From the NCBI GenBank assembly GCA_905233755.1, contig CAJODM010000018.1, positions 1,299 to 34,218 on the forward strand: DNA of 32,920 bases, read 5' to 3'. The notes below the pieces were generated by a model. That model was not told the origin of the DNA, did no database searches, and worked only from the letters and a program-made list of their open reading frames with translations. This stretch comes from an uncultured Ruminococcus sp. Lineage in GTDB: Bacteria; Bacillota; Clostridia; Oscillospirales; Acutalibacteraceae. This document shows, one piece after another, positions 15,917 to 24,140 of this stretch (within the stretch, counting starts at the first letter, position 1; the number at the start of each line of letters is the position of its first letter). The position numbers and the translations under genes are program-made.

Positions 15917-16980
15917 CAGCTCGCCTCCTGGATCAGGATCCGGTTGGGCGCGGGATACTGGGACTGTGTCAGATGCTCGTCGGTGCCGTAGCTCTCGACG
16001 AACCGATAGTCCGCCACGCCGTCGATATGGTGGATCACCTCGCCGACGTTGCTCAAGAGCATATCCGAGCCGATGCCGAGCGACTCGATATAGCGCTCGA
16101 CCTTCTCGCGCACCTCATCGGCGACGTCATCGAACTCATACCCATCCTCAACGCTGAGCAGGATCTGCAGGTTAATCTCGATCATGCTCGCGTTATACGC
16201 AATCGCGCTGACGTTCAGCTCGCGCCCCTGATCGAGCAGCGACTGGACCTCGGCGAGCACCGCGGCCGAGACGGGCGTCGCGTCGCCGCAGACATAGACG
16301 TTGACGGTGCCGTTGCCGCGCACCCTGCCGATTACGCCGGCAGAGCTGACGCCGTTTACCGACATCGCGAGCGACTTGTAGTAGGGGATGTTGGTGCCGT
16401 TGGAGATATGGCGGTAGCTGTCGAGCACCCGCTCGCGCAGCTCGTCGTCGCTCTCCACATCCGCGCCACCGGTCGCGAGCGTCCCGTTGTACACCCGCCC
16501 GACGCCCGCGATGGGCGTGACGATGACGGTGATGGTACCGCCCAGCACGTTATAGGACGCGCCCTCTTCGACCGCCTCGACCGTCACACCCGCGCGGCTG
16601 GAGGACGCGGCGATCGTCGTTTCCTCGACGGTGACGAACCGCTTCGCGGTATTGTATGTACAGACCTGTGTGCCCTCTGGGATCGTGATCGCGCCCTCGG
16701 CGCCGTCGGCGCGGTAGAAGTAGAGATATACCCTCGCCTTGGCGGCGGGTTTGCGCTCGAGCCCGCGCTGGGCGGCATGGCGGTCGAGATACTCGCCCAC
16801 CGCCGTCGTCGGGAAGATCTGGCGCAGGACAAAGTCGGCGGATGTTCTGAGCCGATACACCTCGCCCGCGAGCAGCCGCAGCCGCAGCATAACGTCGCTC
16901 TCCTCATGCAGCGCGCGGCCGGTCGTCGTCTGATAATCGTTCACCATCCTGTTCAGGATGGTATCATAAGAGTCCATCAT
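15916..16980 (-). CDS. Baseplate J-like protein (XkdT/gpJ family)
   Basis: 354-aa wedge protein of phage baseplates. Features include the N-terminal GRALHEESDVMLRLRLLAGE region, AAQRGLERKPAAKARVYLYF, IPEGTQVCT, the central domain with ESDDELRERVLDSYRHI and GTNIPYYKSLAMSVNGVSSA, and the C-terminal VNVYVCGDATPV region. Size matches XkdT-type proteins of PBSX-like elements. GGAGGTGA precedes the ATG. Along with gp25-like and YmfQ-like neighbours it forms a complete wedge set, normally attached under a contractile tail that is not encoded here. Confidence 0.9.
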   Translation of the reverse strand: MMDSYDTILNRMVNDYQTTTGRALHEESDVMLRLRLLAGEVYRLRTSADFVLRQIFPTTAVGEYLDRHAAQRGLERKPAAKARVYLYFYRADGAEGAITIPEGTQVCTYNTAKRFVTVEETTIAASSSRAGVTVEAVEEGASYNVLGGTITVIVTPIAGVGRVYNGTLATGGADVESDDELRERVLDSYRHISNGTNIPYYKSLAMSVNGVSSAGVIGRVRGNGTVNVYVCGDATPVSAAVLAEVQSLLDQGRELNVSAIAYNASMIEINLQILLSVEDGYEFDDVADEVREKVERYIESLGIGSDMLLSNVGEVIHHIDGVADYRFVESYGTDEHLTQSQYPAPNRILIQEAS

Positions 16981-17317
16981 AGGTCACCTCCGTTGTTCTT
17001 GTCTCGCCCATGCCGGTGACCGCGATCGCCGCCGTCACATCATGGCCGTTGACGGTCGTGCCGATCACCTCGACATATGCGTCGTCGATGTTCACACACG
17101 CTTCCTTCACCCGCAGATCCAGCCGCTCTGTCAGCGTCTCGCGAACGGGTGAGATATCATAGAGATCAATGCCCAGCGCACGGTTGTATATATATGAGCC
17201 GAGCGGCACCGTACAGGCGATCCTCACCCGCTGTACCATCTCGTCCATACCGCTGATATAGGCGTAGTTGCCGTCGCTGTCGCGATAGATCTCGCCGTCG
17301 ATCAGTCGAACATCCAT
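16964..17317 (-). CDS. gp25/XkdS-like baseplate wedge protein
   Basis: 117-aa protein of the gp25/XkdS (DUF2634) class. It has the usual core: DGNYAYISGMDEMVQRVRIA, then PLGSYIYNRALGIDLYD and TERLDLRVKEACVNIDDAYVEV. In T4-like systems gp25 initiates sheath polymerisation, so keeping it in a cluster without a sheath gene is odd. Its coding sequence overlaps that of the baseplate J gene by 17 nt, and its ATG comes directly after the stop of the spike-like gene. Confidence 0.85.
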   Translation of the reverse strand: MDVRLIDGEIYRDSDGNYAYISGMDEMVQRVRIACTVPLGSYIYNRALGIDLYDISPVRETLTERLDLRVKEACVNIDDAYVEVIGTTVNGHDVTAAIAVTGMGETRTTEVTYDGLL

Positions 17318-17677
17318 CTAGCCCACCTCGTTTCCGTTGATCAGCACCGAGCCGTTGTTCTTGAGCACGATGGATGCGCCCCCGCGCGAGTAGAGCATCA
17401 GCTCGCCCGCTTCGAGCGACGACGCGTCCTCAGGCAGGATGCTGCTGTCGGCGAGCACCCCGAGCACCACCCCGCCGCCGGACGCCGGCAGCACTACGGT
17501 GCGCGCACCGACCACCGGCACATAGGCGATCCCATAGGGCGCGACGGTGCGCAGGTTGAAGTAGCTCGCCGAGGACGATACGGTCGCCTCCTCGGCAGAG
17601 CCGGCGGTGATCTCTCCGAGCGAGGGATCGTCACCGCGGATCGAGTTGCGGGTCACATAGTCCGATATCCACATCAT
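17318..17677 (-). CDS. Small baseplate spike-like protein (gpV class)
   Basis: 119-aa protein with an OB-like middle (NLRTVAPYGIAYVPVVGART, GVVLGVLAD) and a C-terminal repetitive beta segment (GELMLYSRGGASIVLKNNG) resembling the start of a puncturing-spike beta-helix, as in baseplate assembly V proteins. It occupies the XkdR position. The start at 17677 is chosen because AAGGAGG lies just upstream and ATGA overlaps the previous stop; the frame upstream is part of the hub gene. Small for a spike, but structurally consistent. Confidence 0.7.
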   Translation of the reverse strand: MMWISDYVTRNSIRGDDPSLGEITAGSAEEATVSSSASYFNLRTVAPYGIAYVPVVGARTVVLPASGGGVVLGVLADSSILPEDASSLEAGELMLYSRGGASIVLKNNGSVLINGNEVG

Positions 17678-18609
17678 CCGTCCCTCCTTCTCAGCTCGAC
17701 CGTCGTCATATCGCCCGACGCACCGAGCGTATAGCGCACCGCGCATACATACAGCCCGTCACGCTCGCAAAGGGTGCGATTCCTGACAGCAGCGGCAGCC
17801 CCCAGCAGCCCCAGCCACCGACCAGGCAGCGTGAGCTGCATCACATAGGCGTTGTGCCGGCCGTTCTCGATCATGGTGTCGGCGAGCGTCATCGGCGTCT
17901 CGGTGAGCACCGCGTTGAGGTACCGCTCACACCGCACCCCGCGCTGCAGCGCATCATTGTTGTCCACGTGGCTCTGATAGCCCGAGGCGTTGATCACCTT
18001 GACGTTCACCCGCGATATCTCGTGACACCGCCGCACGCTCTCGTGCAGCTCGGTATAGGGGATGCCGTCCCCCTCATCAGAGAAGGTGACCTCTCCCCCG
18101 CCGGACAGCCCCTTGAGGCAGAGCACACCGTCGCTGCTCACCCGCGGTCGGGCGGCATAGCACATGGACGCGAACGCCGACAGCACCTGCCACTCGCTCA
18201 TGCCCTTGGTGACGACAAGCTCGCCAAAGTACATGGCGTCGGTGTCATCCGAGAGGGCGAGCCCATAGCCCGCGGCGTGCTTCTCATACATGAGCCCCGC
18301 GGTCGGATGGCTGTAGGTCACCGGCACGCTCTCGTTATCGAGCAGGTATGCCGCCATGCTGCGGACAACCACGCGCAGGTACCGTCCCGCCTGTGAGAAG
18401 ATGCTGTGCTGCTCATCCACCACCCCGCGAAAGATCACGTCCTCCGCGTCATAGACCGTCACTGTTTTCAACTCATCAATATTCCTATACGGAAATATAG
18501 CGGTCATGTCGTCGGCGGGGACATCCTCCTCCATGCGCACCGAGAGGTTCAGCACATCGCCGAAGACCACCGCGTTATCCTCGATATCGGTGAATACAAA
18601 TTTCAACAT
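17674..18609 (-). CDS. Tail hub protein, gpD/XkdQ-like
   Basis: 311-aa protein of the late control D / XkdQ family, the central hub of contractile baseplates and homologous to T4 gp27. The N-terminal half has beta-barrel character (VYDAEDVIFRGVVDEQHSI, YLRVVVRSMAAYLLDNE), followed by a middle domain and a C-terminus with TLPGRWLGLLGAAAAV and YTLGASGDMTTVELRRR, typical of these hubs. Overlaps the LysM gene by 7 nt. Intact, suggesting selection for particle function. Confidence 0.85.
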   Translation of the reverse strand: MLKFVFTDIEDNAVVFGDVLNLSVRMEEDVPADDMTAIFPYRNIDELKTVTVYDAEDVIFRGVVDEQHSIFSQAGRYLRVVVRSMAAYLLDNESVPVTYSHPTAGLMYEKHAAGYGLALSDDTDAMYFGELVVTKGMSEWQVLSAFASMCYAARPRVSSDGVLCLKGLSGGGEVTFSDEGDGIPYTELHESVRRCHEISRVNVKVINASGYQSHVDNNDALQRGVRCERYLNAVLTETPMTLADTMIENGRHNAYVMQLTLPGRWLGLLGAAAAVRNRTLCERDGLYVCAVRYTLGASGDMTTVELRRRDG

Positions 18610-19115
18610 AATCTCACCCTTTCCTCATACAGCGGCTCGTCCGGGTAGCGGATCGAGGGGTTCAGCGAGACCAGCGTGTCGATCGCCACCCCCGAGAGGT
18701 ACGCGACATCCCACAGCGTCTGGCCGTCGGCCGGAAACTGATCCTCCGCTATCGCCGCTGTCGGCATCTCGCACCGCAGGAACGAGAAGCTGTATTCGAC
18801 CACCTTCTCGCGCGGCTGAGCGATGAGCGAGATCGAGGTGAAGCTGGCCGTCATCGCGGGGATCCCGGGGATGGCGAGCACCCCGCTCTCGCCCTTCTTA
18901 TACAGCGCACACAGCTCCTCATACTGTCTCAGACAGTCGTCGCCGTACAGCTCGCCGCGACCGGACACCGCCGTCAGCCGTTCGCCCATCAGCATGAGCG
19001 ACGACGGCATGGTCGGCGGGGCGAGCTCAACGGTGCGCCGGCGCGAGGATACGGTCATCGTCAGGGGGTTATGATGCCATGTATGGCGACAGAACCGCAT
19101 CGGGGTCAGCGTCAT
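18603..19115 (-). CDS. LysM-domain tail protein (XkdP-like)
   Basis: 170-aa protein. The N-terminal part (about 1-120) has the pattern of phage hub or tail-completion proteins (WHHNPLTMTVSSRR, GRGELYGDDCLRQYEELCALY, LAIPGIPAMTASFTSISLIA, VVEYSFSFLRCE). A C-terminal LysM-like module follows (QTLWDVAYLSGVAIDTLVSL). This is the XkdP/gp53 class that sits between the tape measure and the hub in PBSX-type phages. Here the tape measure is absent and the gene is instead preceded, with ATGA overlap, by a 44-codon ORF. Confidence 0.82.
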   Translation of the reverse strand: MTLTPMRFCRHTWHHNPLTMTVSSRRRTVELAPPTMPSSLMLMGERLTAVSGRGELYGDDCLRQYEELCALYKKGESGVLAIPGIPAMTASFTSISLIAQPREKVVEYSFSFLRCEMPTAAIAEDQFPADGQTLWDVAYLSGVAIDTLVSLNPSIRYPDEPLYEERVRLC

Positions 19116-19246
19116 ATCCCGCTCACCTCATCCCTCAGCGAGCGGCTGTAGCGGCGCGCATCGCGTTCGAGCAGTTGTGACAGCGTCTCGCTGTCCTTGT
19201 CGGACGCGAGCGCGTCGGCATACTCCAGATACTCGTCAGCGTTCAT
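19112..19246 (-). CDS. 44-aa charged helical protein in place of the tail module
   Basis: Short ORF coding for 44 residues beginning MNADEYLEYADALASDK and ending SLRDEVSGI. It is rich in Asp, Glu and Arg and almost certainly helical. Its start overlaps the end of the terminator-like gene by 11 nt and its stop overlaps the ATG of the LysM gene (ATGA), so it is coupled to both neighbours and very probably translated. AGGAGTGAGAG lies just upstream. It occupies exactly the position where PBSX-type clusters carry sheath, tube, tail chaperones and tape measure. No family is recognised. It could be a residual tail chaperone or a minimal tape-like peptide; both are speculation. Confidence 0.75.
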   Translation of the reverse strand: MNADEYLEYADALASDKDSETLSQLLERDARRYSRSLRDEVSGI

Positions 19247-19964
19247 CTCTCTCACTCCTTGTCATAGTCTTAGCCGTCAGGGTATAAATATTCTTCGTGT
19301 CGGCGCCGTACCGATGCGTCACGCCCGTCAGCGTGCACCCCTCATAGACCTCGTCCGTCTCGCCGACACTCACCGACAGGGTGAACGTGCCGCCAAGATC
19401 AAGGGTATCGCGCGACGAGTAGACCGACAGCCGGATGCGATAGAGGGGAGAGCTGCTCAGCACGGCGACCGGCTCTGCAGAGAGCATCTCGCGGATCTCG
19501 TCGGTATCGTCGACGCGCTCGACCTCGATGGAACAGAACCCCTCGACCGCCCCGCCGTCCACCGACACACAGGCATCGGTATCGTCGATGAAGCTAAGCG
19601 TCATGCGCACATCGCGGTAGAGCACCCGCGTCGCGTTCTCAAAGCTCATCGCAGACAGGTGGATCCCCACGAGCGTCCCGTCGTCGGCACGACGGGCCGA
19701 GCGCATCAGCCCCTCGCACACCTCGGTCAGCTCGGTTCCCGAGCGGTTGCGGGGGACATAGACGCGCAGCACGAGCGTCAGCGCGTCATGCCCGTTGTCC
19801 GCTGTCACATCGGCGTCGGCGACATACACCGCCGCAATGCACGAGGTGACGGGGTTGGGGATGCCCGTAGCAGGGAACCCGTAGAGAAAGGTCACGTCTG
19901 CCGCCTCTTCGTCGGCGCGGATGCGGTCGATATAGCCGTCAACCCGCTCTTTGATCGTCATCAT
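19236..19964 (-). CDS. Tail terminator-like protein with fused C-terminal beta domain
   Basis: 242 aa. The N-terminal half (about 1-130; MMTIKERVDGYIDRIRADEE, LTLVLRVYVPRNRSGTELTE, ENATRVLYRDVRMTLSFID) resembles tail-terminator/XkdJ-type proteins. The C-terminal half (about 131-242) is beta-rich: VDGGAVEGFCSIEVERVDD, SSSPLYRIRLSVYSS, FTLSVSVGETDEVYEGCTL. Its strand pattern recalls phage tail-tube proteins, but I cannot confirm that. If correct, terminator and tube would be fused, giving a single-ring or very short tube. The start at 19964 follows GGGGAGG; the frame upstream overlaps the previous gene. It ends inside the start of the 44-aa ORF. Confidence 0.6.
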   Translation of the reverse strand: MMTIKERVDGYIDRIRADEEAADVTFLYGFPATGIPNPVTSCIAAVYVADADVTADNGHDALTLVLRVYVPRNRSGTELTEVCEGLMRSARRADDGTLVGIHLSAMSFENATRVLYRDVRMTLSFIDDTDACVSVDGGAVEGFCSIEVERVDDTDEIREMLSAEPVAVLSSSPLYRIRLSVYSSRDTLDLGGTFTLSVSVGETDEVYEGCTLTGVTHRYGADTKNIYTLTAKTMTRSERDER

Positions 19965-20313
19965 CGCCGTATGCCTCCCCTCTCTCACAGATGGGGCTGA
20001 GGATCGCCCAGACATAGATCACATCCCCGCTCACCGAGAACACCTCGGCGCACACCACGGTGTAGGCGCCCTGTGCTGTCTCGACCGTGGCGGTGCGATC
20101 CTTCGAGAAGATATGCGTCCCGTCGCTGATATACAGCCGGTAAGCGTTATCAAAGTAGCCCGCGGGGATATAGGTATCGTTGATATACAGCCGATGACGG
20201 CGGCGCAGCGGCTGGATGAACGCGGATACATAGGCGGTCCTCCCGTCGTCGGTGACACGCACCCGCTCGCCGTATCGCGCGACCATCGCGCTCACGGTCG
20301 CCGCCGCGCTCAT
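19939..20313 (-). CDS. Head-tail joining protein (XkdI-like)
   Basis: 124-aa protein, beta-rich with a central RRHRLYINDTYIPAGYF segment and DRTATVETAQGAYTVVCAEV. Its place after the gp6-like connector matches stopper or joining proteins of PBSX-type clusters; the sequence alone gives only modest support. The start at 20313 is chosen because it overlaps the previous stop (ATGA) and follows GGGGTGAGG. It overlaps the next gene by 26 nt. Confidence 0.55.
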   Translation of the reverse strand: MSAAATVSAMVARYGERVRVTDDGRTAYVSAFIQPLRRRHRLYINDTYIPAGYFDNAYRLYISDGTHIFSKDRTATVETAQGAYTVVCAEVFSVSGDVIYVWAILSPICERGEAYGDDDDQRAG

Positions 20314-20681
20314 ATCCTCACCCCTTTGAACCGGAACCCGTCGCCTAGGTCGACCAGGTCCCCGATCTCGGCCTTCTCCGCCTCCCACATCACAGACGCG
20401 CCGGATCGGTCGTCATCGCGCGAGAAGGAGATATCGCCCGCCTTGAAGGACGAGACATGCTCGTCCTCCAGACACATGCTCACCCGATAGTAAGCATATA
20501 CCGCACAGGCGTGGGTCAGCCGCCGCCGCTCGACATCGGTGTAGTCGCGCTCGGGCAGGCGGGCACAGAAGGCGTCGATACAATCCATGATGAGCGTGAT
20601 ATAGCTGCTCTCACGCTCCTTTGACATTCCCGAGACCAGCTCGAATCGCCTGAGCACTGCCCCGGGATTCAGCGCGGTCAT
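20310..20681 (-). CDS. Head-tail connector adaptor (gp6/XkdH-like)
   Basis: 123-aa mostly helical protein (SKERESSYITLIMDCIDAFCARL, DVERRRLTHACAVYAYYRVSM), a fold pattern typical of adaptor proteins that bind beneath the portal ring in HK97-type heads. It comes directly after the major capsid gene, the normal location. The C-terminus is acidic and ends DLGDGFRFKGVRI. One nucleotide separates it from the capsid gene, showing tight operon packing. Confidence 0.65.
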   Translation of the reverse strand: MTALNPGAVLRRFELVSGMSKERESSYITLIMDCIDAFCARLPERDYTDVERRRLTHACAVYAYYRVSMCLEDEHVSSFKAGDISFSRDDDRSGASVMWEAEKAEIGDLVDLGDGFRFKGVRI

Positions 20682-20682
20682 A

Positions 20683-21690
20683 TCAGTAGGTCAGCTTGAC
20701 GGACGCGTCGGTGAAGATCTTTGAGAAGCCCGCGATGGAGCTGATAGCCGCGCGTTCAAGCTGACGGTCGATGAGCTTGTCGTACTCGGTCGTGACGTCC
20801 GCCGCCACCACCATCTCCAGCGCACAGGTGCGGTCAAGACCGATCACCGCGTCGCCGCTGATGGCAGAGGTGTGGATGAGGTTCGCGCCCAGCGGGGTCA
20901 CCATCTTGCCGGTGCTCTGGAAGTTCAGCCCAGCGGTCGCGTCCTTCATCTCGGTGATGGACAGGAGCTTTGTCATCGCGCCGGTGGGGGCGATGATGGT
21001 GTTCAGCTCATAGGGGCTCAGGGCCGCCCACAGCGAGACGAGGTCGGCATAGCTCAGCGTATCGGAGACAGCGGACGAGATCGAGGAGGCGGCGTTGTTG
21101 TTGCCGTCGCCCGAGATCAGCACATCCACGGCGTCCTTGAGCTGGGCGCGGGCGATATACGCGCCGATCTGCTTGAGGGTAACGGTGAACAGGTCGATCT
21201 TCTGGAACCGCAGCGCCTCAAACGACGATACGAGCATCCGTCCGCGCTTGTGCAGCTTGACCAAGGTCGAGCTGGTCTTGACCTCGGTGGTGGGGATGAA
21301 CGCGCCCTCGGCGACCTTCATCATGCTCTTGTCATCGGACGAGGGGGTCGAGGTGATCGAGCGGTAGTCCATGCCGTCGATCGAGGTGACGGTGGCGACG
21401 ATATCCGACAGCACGTCCGCCTCCTCCATGCCCTGGCGGACAGCGCGGCTGACATACTCGGGGAACAGCGCCGCCGAGTTCGAGGTTCTGAAGAACTTCT
21501 CGACCACGTCGCTGCCCTTGCCCGATACCTTGATATCAAAGCGCTTGAGCTGGCGCGAGAACGCGTCGAGCCCCTCGAGGGAGGTGCCGCGATAGTTCTC
21601 GGACGGATCCAGCCCCTCGAGCACCTCGGTCAGCGTTCTGCCGGACTGGTACATACCCTTCTCGAGTGTGATGTTATCATAGTTTGCCAT
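20683..21690 (-). CDS. Major capsid protein, HK97 fold
   Basis: 335 aa. The N-terminal region is helical (LEGLDAFSRQLKRFDIKV), followed by ALFPEYVSRAVRQGMEEADV, the P/A-domain segments (FIPTTEVKTSSTLVKLHKRGR, FEALRFQKIDLFTVTLKQIG, DVLISGDGNNNAASS, LNTIIAPTGAMTKLLSI) and a C-terminal strand ending KIFTDASVKLTY. This is the layout of HK97-type coat proteins such as XkdG. The start at 21690 follows AAAGGAAG; the longer open frame upstream has no ribosome site. No truncation is seen. Confidence 0.88.
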   Translation of the reverse strand: MANYDNITLEKGMYQSGRTLTEVLEGLDPSENYRGTSLEGLDAFSRQLKRFDIKVSGKGSDVVEKFFRTSNSAALFPEYVSRAVRQGMEEADVLSDIVATVTSIDGMDYRSITSTPSSDDKSMMKVAEGAFIPTTEVKTSSTLVKLHKRGRMLVSSFEALRFQKIDLFTVTLKQIGAYIARAQLKDAVDVLISGDGNNNAASSISSAVSDTLSYADLVSLWAALSPYELNTIIAPTGAMTKLLSITEMKDATAGLNFQSTGKMVTPLGANLIHTSAISGDAVIGLDRTCALEMVVAADVTTEYDKLIDRQLERAAISSIAGFSKIFTDASVKLTY

Positions 21691-21709
21691 AGTGAAACTT
21701 CCTTTCGTG

Positions 21710-22042
21710 TTACAGAATAATGCCGGCATAGCCGGTGCCGAGCGTGATCACAAGGTACTCTCTGCCGTTCTCGCTCGCCTTGATGCCGGACGCGGCGGCA
21801 GACAGGGTGTTGTAGCCGACGCTGACGCCGTCGCCGCTGACAGCAAGCTCGGTATAGCCCGCAGTCTTTACGGCGGCATAGCCGTTTCGCACATCGATGC
21901 ATACGCCGATGAAGTCGTCGCCGTTCGAGCAGGCGGTGACCGTGCCCGATGCGCTCATCTTGACGAGCGAGCCGGCGCTGACGCCGGATGCGGCGATGAA
22001 CGTTATGACGTTCTCCTGATAACCGTTAAAGTTGATATCCAT
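21710..22042 (-). CDS. Capsid decoration/stabilisation-like protein
   Basis: 110-aa beta-rich, Gly/Ala/Ser/Val-rich protein (ASGVSAGSLVKMSASGTV, DDFIGVCIDVRNGYAAVKTAGY) with the pattern of small head proteins (DUF2190-like) that sit just before the coat gene in many Firmicutes phages. A good ribosome site (ACGGAGG) precedes the ATG. Twelve nucleotides separate it from the protease gene. Assignment rests on position and composition. Confidence 0.6.
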   Translation of the reverse strand: MDINFNGYQENVITFIAASGVSAGSLVKMSASGTVTACSNGDDFIGVCIDVRNGYAAVKTAGYTELAVSGDGVSVGYNTLSAAASGIKASENGREYLVITLGTGYAGIIL

Positions 22043-22053
22043 TTTTACCTCCG

Positions 22054-23001
22054 TTAAATCGTGAACTGTGTATTTCTGGCGCCGCTGCTGTTCTCTTTCT
22101 CAGAGACAAGCTGCGGCTTGGTGTGGCGGGCTGCCTGACTTTCAAGCGCCGCCTTGATCGACCGAAGCTCGGCGACAGTGAGCTTACTGAGCATCGGGCG
22201 GGCTGTGTCAGAGCTGAGGACGGACGAGGACAGCAGCAGGATCTCGCACTCGAGCTCGTTGCGATAGATCTTCGCGTCCTCGGCGTCGCGCTCCAGTCCG
22301 TCGATATAGGACAGCAGCTTCTTGCTGTCGTCGCGAAAGAGGGTGATCTCCTCGTTCTCGCGCATGGCTTTCATGATTTCTTTCATCGTTCTTTCCTTTC
22401 CGGTGTACGCTTTTGTCACGCCGGCGTCGCGCTGGGACGGCACGGCGACAAAGCTGAATTCATATGCGTCGCTGGGCGAGCACAGCTCGCCGTAGCACAG
22501 CCGCCCGTCATACTCCCTGCCGCGGATATGCGAGCACAGGGACGAGCGCATCTCCTGCCCGCAGATCGAGCATACCGTGTGCTCTACCGCACACCCGACC
22601 GACACCTCCTTGACGATACCGGTGTCGATCGCGTCGATCAGCCGGGCGTTGCCCTCGCTGCGCGGGATATAGGCGCGCGCCGTCAGGCAGAAGTAGTCGT
22701 CGCCGAGCGCGGTCTTTCTGCCCTGATGCGCCTTCACCTCGCACGAGATAATCCGCGCCTTCATGTTCGCAGCCGACGGCGCGTGGTCAATGATGCCGGT
22801 CTTGCCGACAAAAAGCTTCTCCAGCGCGAACAGCGACTCGACCGTGAACCGTTCGCCGTCGCGGTCGATATCGTTGTCGCACAGCACCACCGAGAACAGG
22901 TACACCTCATCGGCGGTCAGCGTTCGCCGCGTATAGCGGTTGACGAGCGCCATCTCGTCAATATCGGGGACTGCCGACTTGATTACAACCCCTTGTTTCA
23001 T
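22054..23001 (-). CDS. Prohead protease with scaffold-like C-terminus (XkdF-like)
   Basis: 315-aa maturation protease. Residues 30-200 match XkdF-type proteases: the catalytic His region GIIDHAPSAANMKARI and the Ser region GIVKEVSVGCAVE. Directly after the Ser motif lies a Cys/His cluster (CSICGQEM, LCSHIRG) that would bind zinc and is known from this phage protease group. Residues about 215-300 are charged and helical (EEITLFRDDSKKLLSYIDGLERD and following), a likely scaffold. Overlaps the portal gene by 4 nt. Intact catalytic motifs argue that capsid maturation is preserved. Confidence 0.82.
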   Translation of the reverse strand: MKQGVVIKSAVPDIDEMALVNRYTRRTLTADEVYLFSVVLCDNDIDRDGERFTVESLFALEKLFVGKTGIIDHAPSAANMKARIISCEVKAHQGRKTALGDDYFCLTARAYIPRSEGNARLIDAIDTGIVKEVSVGCAVEHTVCSICGQEMRSSLCSHIRGREYDGRLCYGELCSPSDAYEFSFVAVPSQRDAGVTKAYTGKERTMKEIMKAMRENEEITLFRDDSKKLLSYIDGLERDAEDAKIYRNELECEILLLSSSVLSSDTARPMLSKLTVAELRSIKAALESQAARHTKPQLVSEKENSSGARNTQFTI

Positions 23002-24140
23002 TCTTTCACCTCCGTTTGCTGCTCGAGCTGTGCCGCCCGGGCGTTCTCCAGACGAGCATGGGCGAGCTCGGTCTCATCCTGCAAGCTGATGTTCTCCCAC
23101 ACGATGTCGATCGTGTCGCTGTATCCGTTCGTGAGCAGATAGGTGCGGCAGATACGCGCGATCACCGGCTCGAGCAGGATACGATAGTGCTCGAGCTCCG
23201 AGGTGAGGATATCCGCCTGCTGTGAGGACATCCGCTCGGTCGACGACCAGGAGAACCCCAGCAGAAACGGCGGGATCGACAGCTTCGAGACGATCTGCTC
23301 GAGGATATGCCGTACCGGCACGTCATAGTCGAGGATCTGGTTGTCCGCGCCGATCGCCTTGATGCTCACATCGCCCACCGAGATGAAGTCCGAGACGTGA
23401 TGGCTGTCGCGCATCGCGCGGGTCCACTCGCGGGCGATCTCCTCGGCGCGGAGCTTTGCGTTCACGCCGGACGCGCCGGCAGATGGCCTATAGGTCACGG
23501 CGAACCGCACGTTGCCCACGCGCTCAAAGTTCACGCCCATGGTGTGGAACATCTTCAGCAGGATCGAGCTGACGAACGGCAGCCCCGACAGGATCGAGTT
23601 GCCCTCGAGCCGCCCGGGCGTCGGGTTGAGCAGCGACACCAGCACGCGCTCCTGATGCGGCACTGCTACCGCAGTGCCGGATGAGGGCACGCATACGATG
23701 AGCTCGAGCGGGCTGTCGCCCTCACACAGCTCGATATCCTCCAGCGCCGCGTTATAGAGCGCGAGGATCCGTCCGCTGTCGTCACACACCATCTCGCCCG
23801 CCGCCGTCCCAAAGGTCAGCAGCTGGTCAAAGTACGCCGACAGGAACGTGTAGATCCCCACTCCCGAGGGACCGACCTTCACCGTTCTCAGGAACGATCT
23901 GAGCGAACTCTGCGCCTGTGCGTTATCGACGGTCACATCGAATCGCCCGATAAGCCGCACGATCTTCGAGATAGCGGCGTCGATCACCGGCACCGCTTCC
24001 CTGAGCGATCGGTACAGCGACAGCTCGCCCCGACGCAGCGGCACATAGCCGTACAGCTCTGAAAACGGGTGGCTCACAGCGGCGGTGGGGGCGGTCTGCA
24101 CCGCCGCGCCGTCGGGTTTCTTCTTGGAGAATAATTTCAT
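22998..24140 (-). CDS. Portal protein (phage portal family, XkdE/HK97-like)
   Basis: 380 aa. The portal forms the DNA gate at one capsid vertex. N-terminal region (PVIDAAISKIVRLIGRF, IYTFLSAYFDQLLTFGTAAGEM) is followed by the clip/stem part with GNSILSGLPFVSSILLKMF, the DVSIKAIGADNQILDYDVP segment and the LSIPPFLLGFSWSSTERMSS motif typical of the family. The C-terminus contains ERMSSQQADILTSELEHYR and ends in a Gln/Glu tail. Shorter than average (400-500 aa) but no domain is evidently missing. Overlaps terL by 4 nt. Confidence 0.88.
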   Translation of the reverse strand: MKLFSKKKPDGAAVQTAPTAAVSHPFSELYGYVPLRRGELSLYRSLREAVPVIDAAISKIVRLIGRFDVTVDNAQAQSSLRSFLRTVKVGPSGVGIYTFLSAYFDQLLTFGTAAGEMVCDDSGRILALYNAALEDIELCEGDSPLELIVCVPSSGTAVAVPHQERVLVSLLNPTPGRLEGNSILSGLPFVSSILLKMFHTMGVNFERVGNVRFAVTYRPSAGASGVNAKLRAEEIAREWTRAMRDSHHVSDFISVGDVSIKAIGADNQILDYDVPVRHILEQIVSKLSIPPFLLGFSWSSTERMSSQQADILTSELEHYRILLEPVIARICRTYLLTNGYSDTIDIVWENISLQDETELAHARLENARAAQLEQQTEVKE

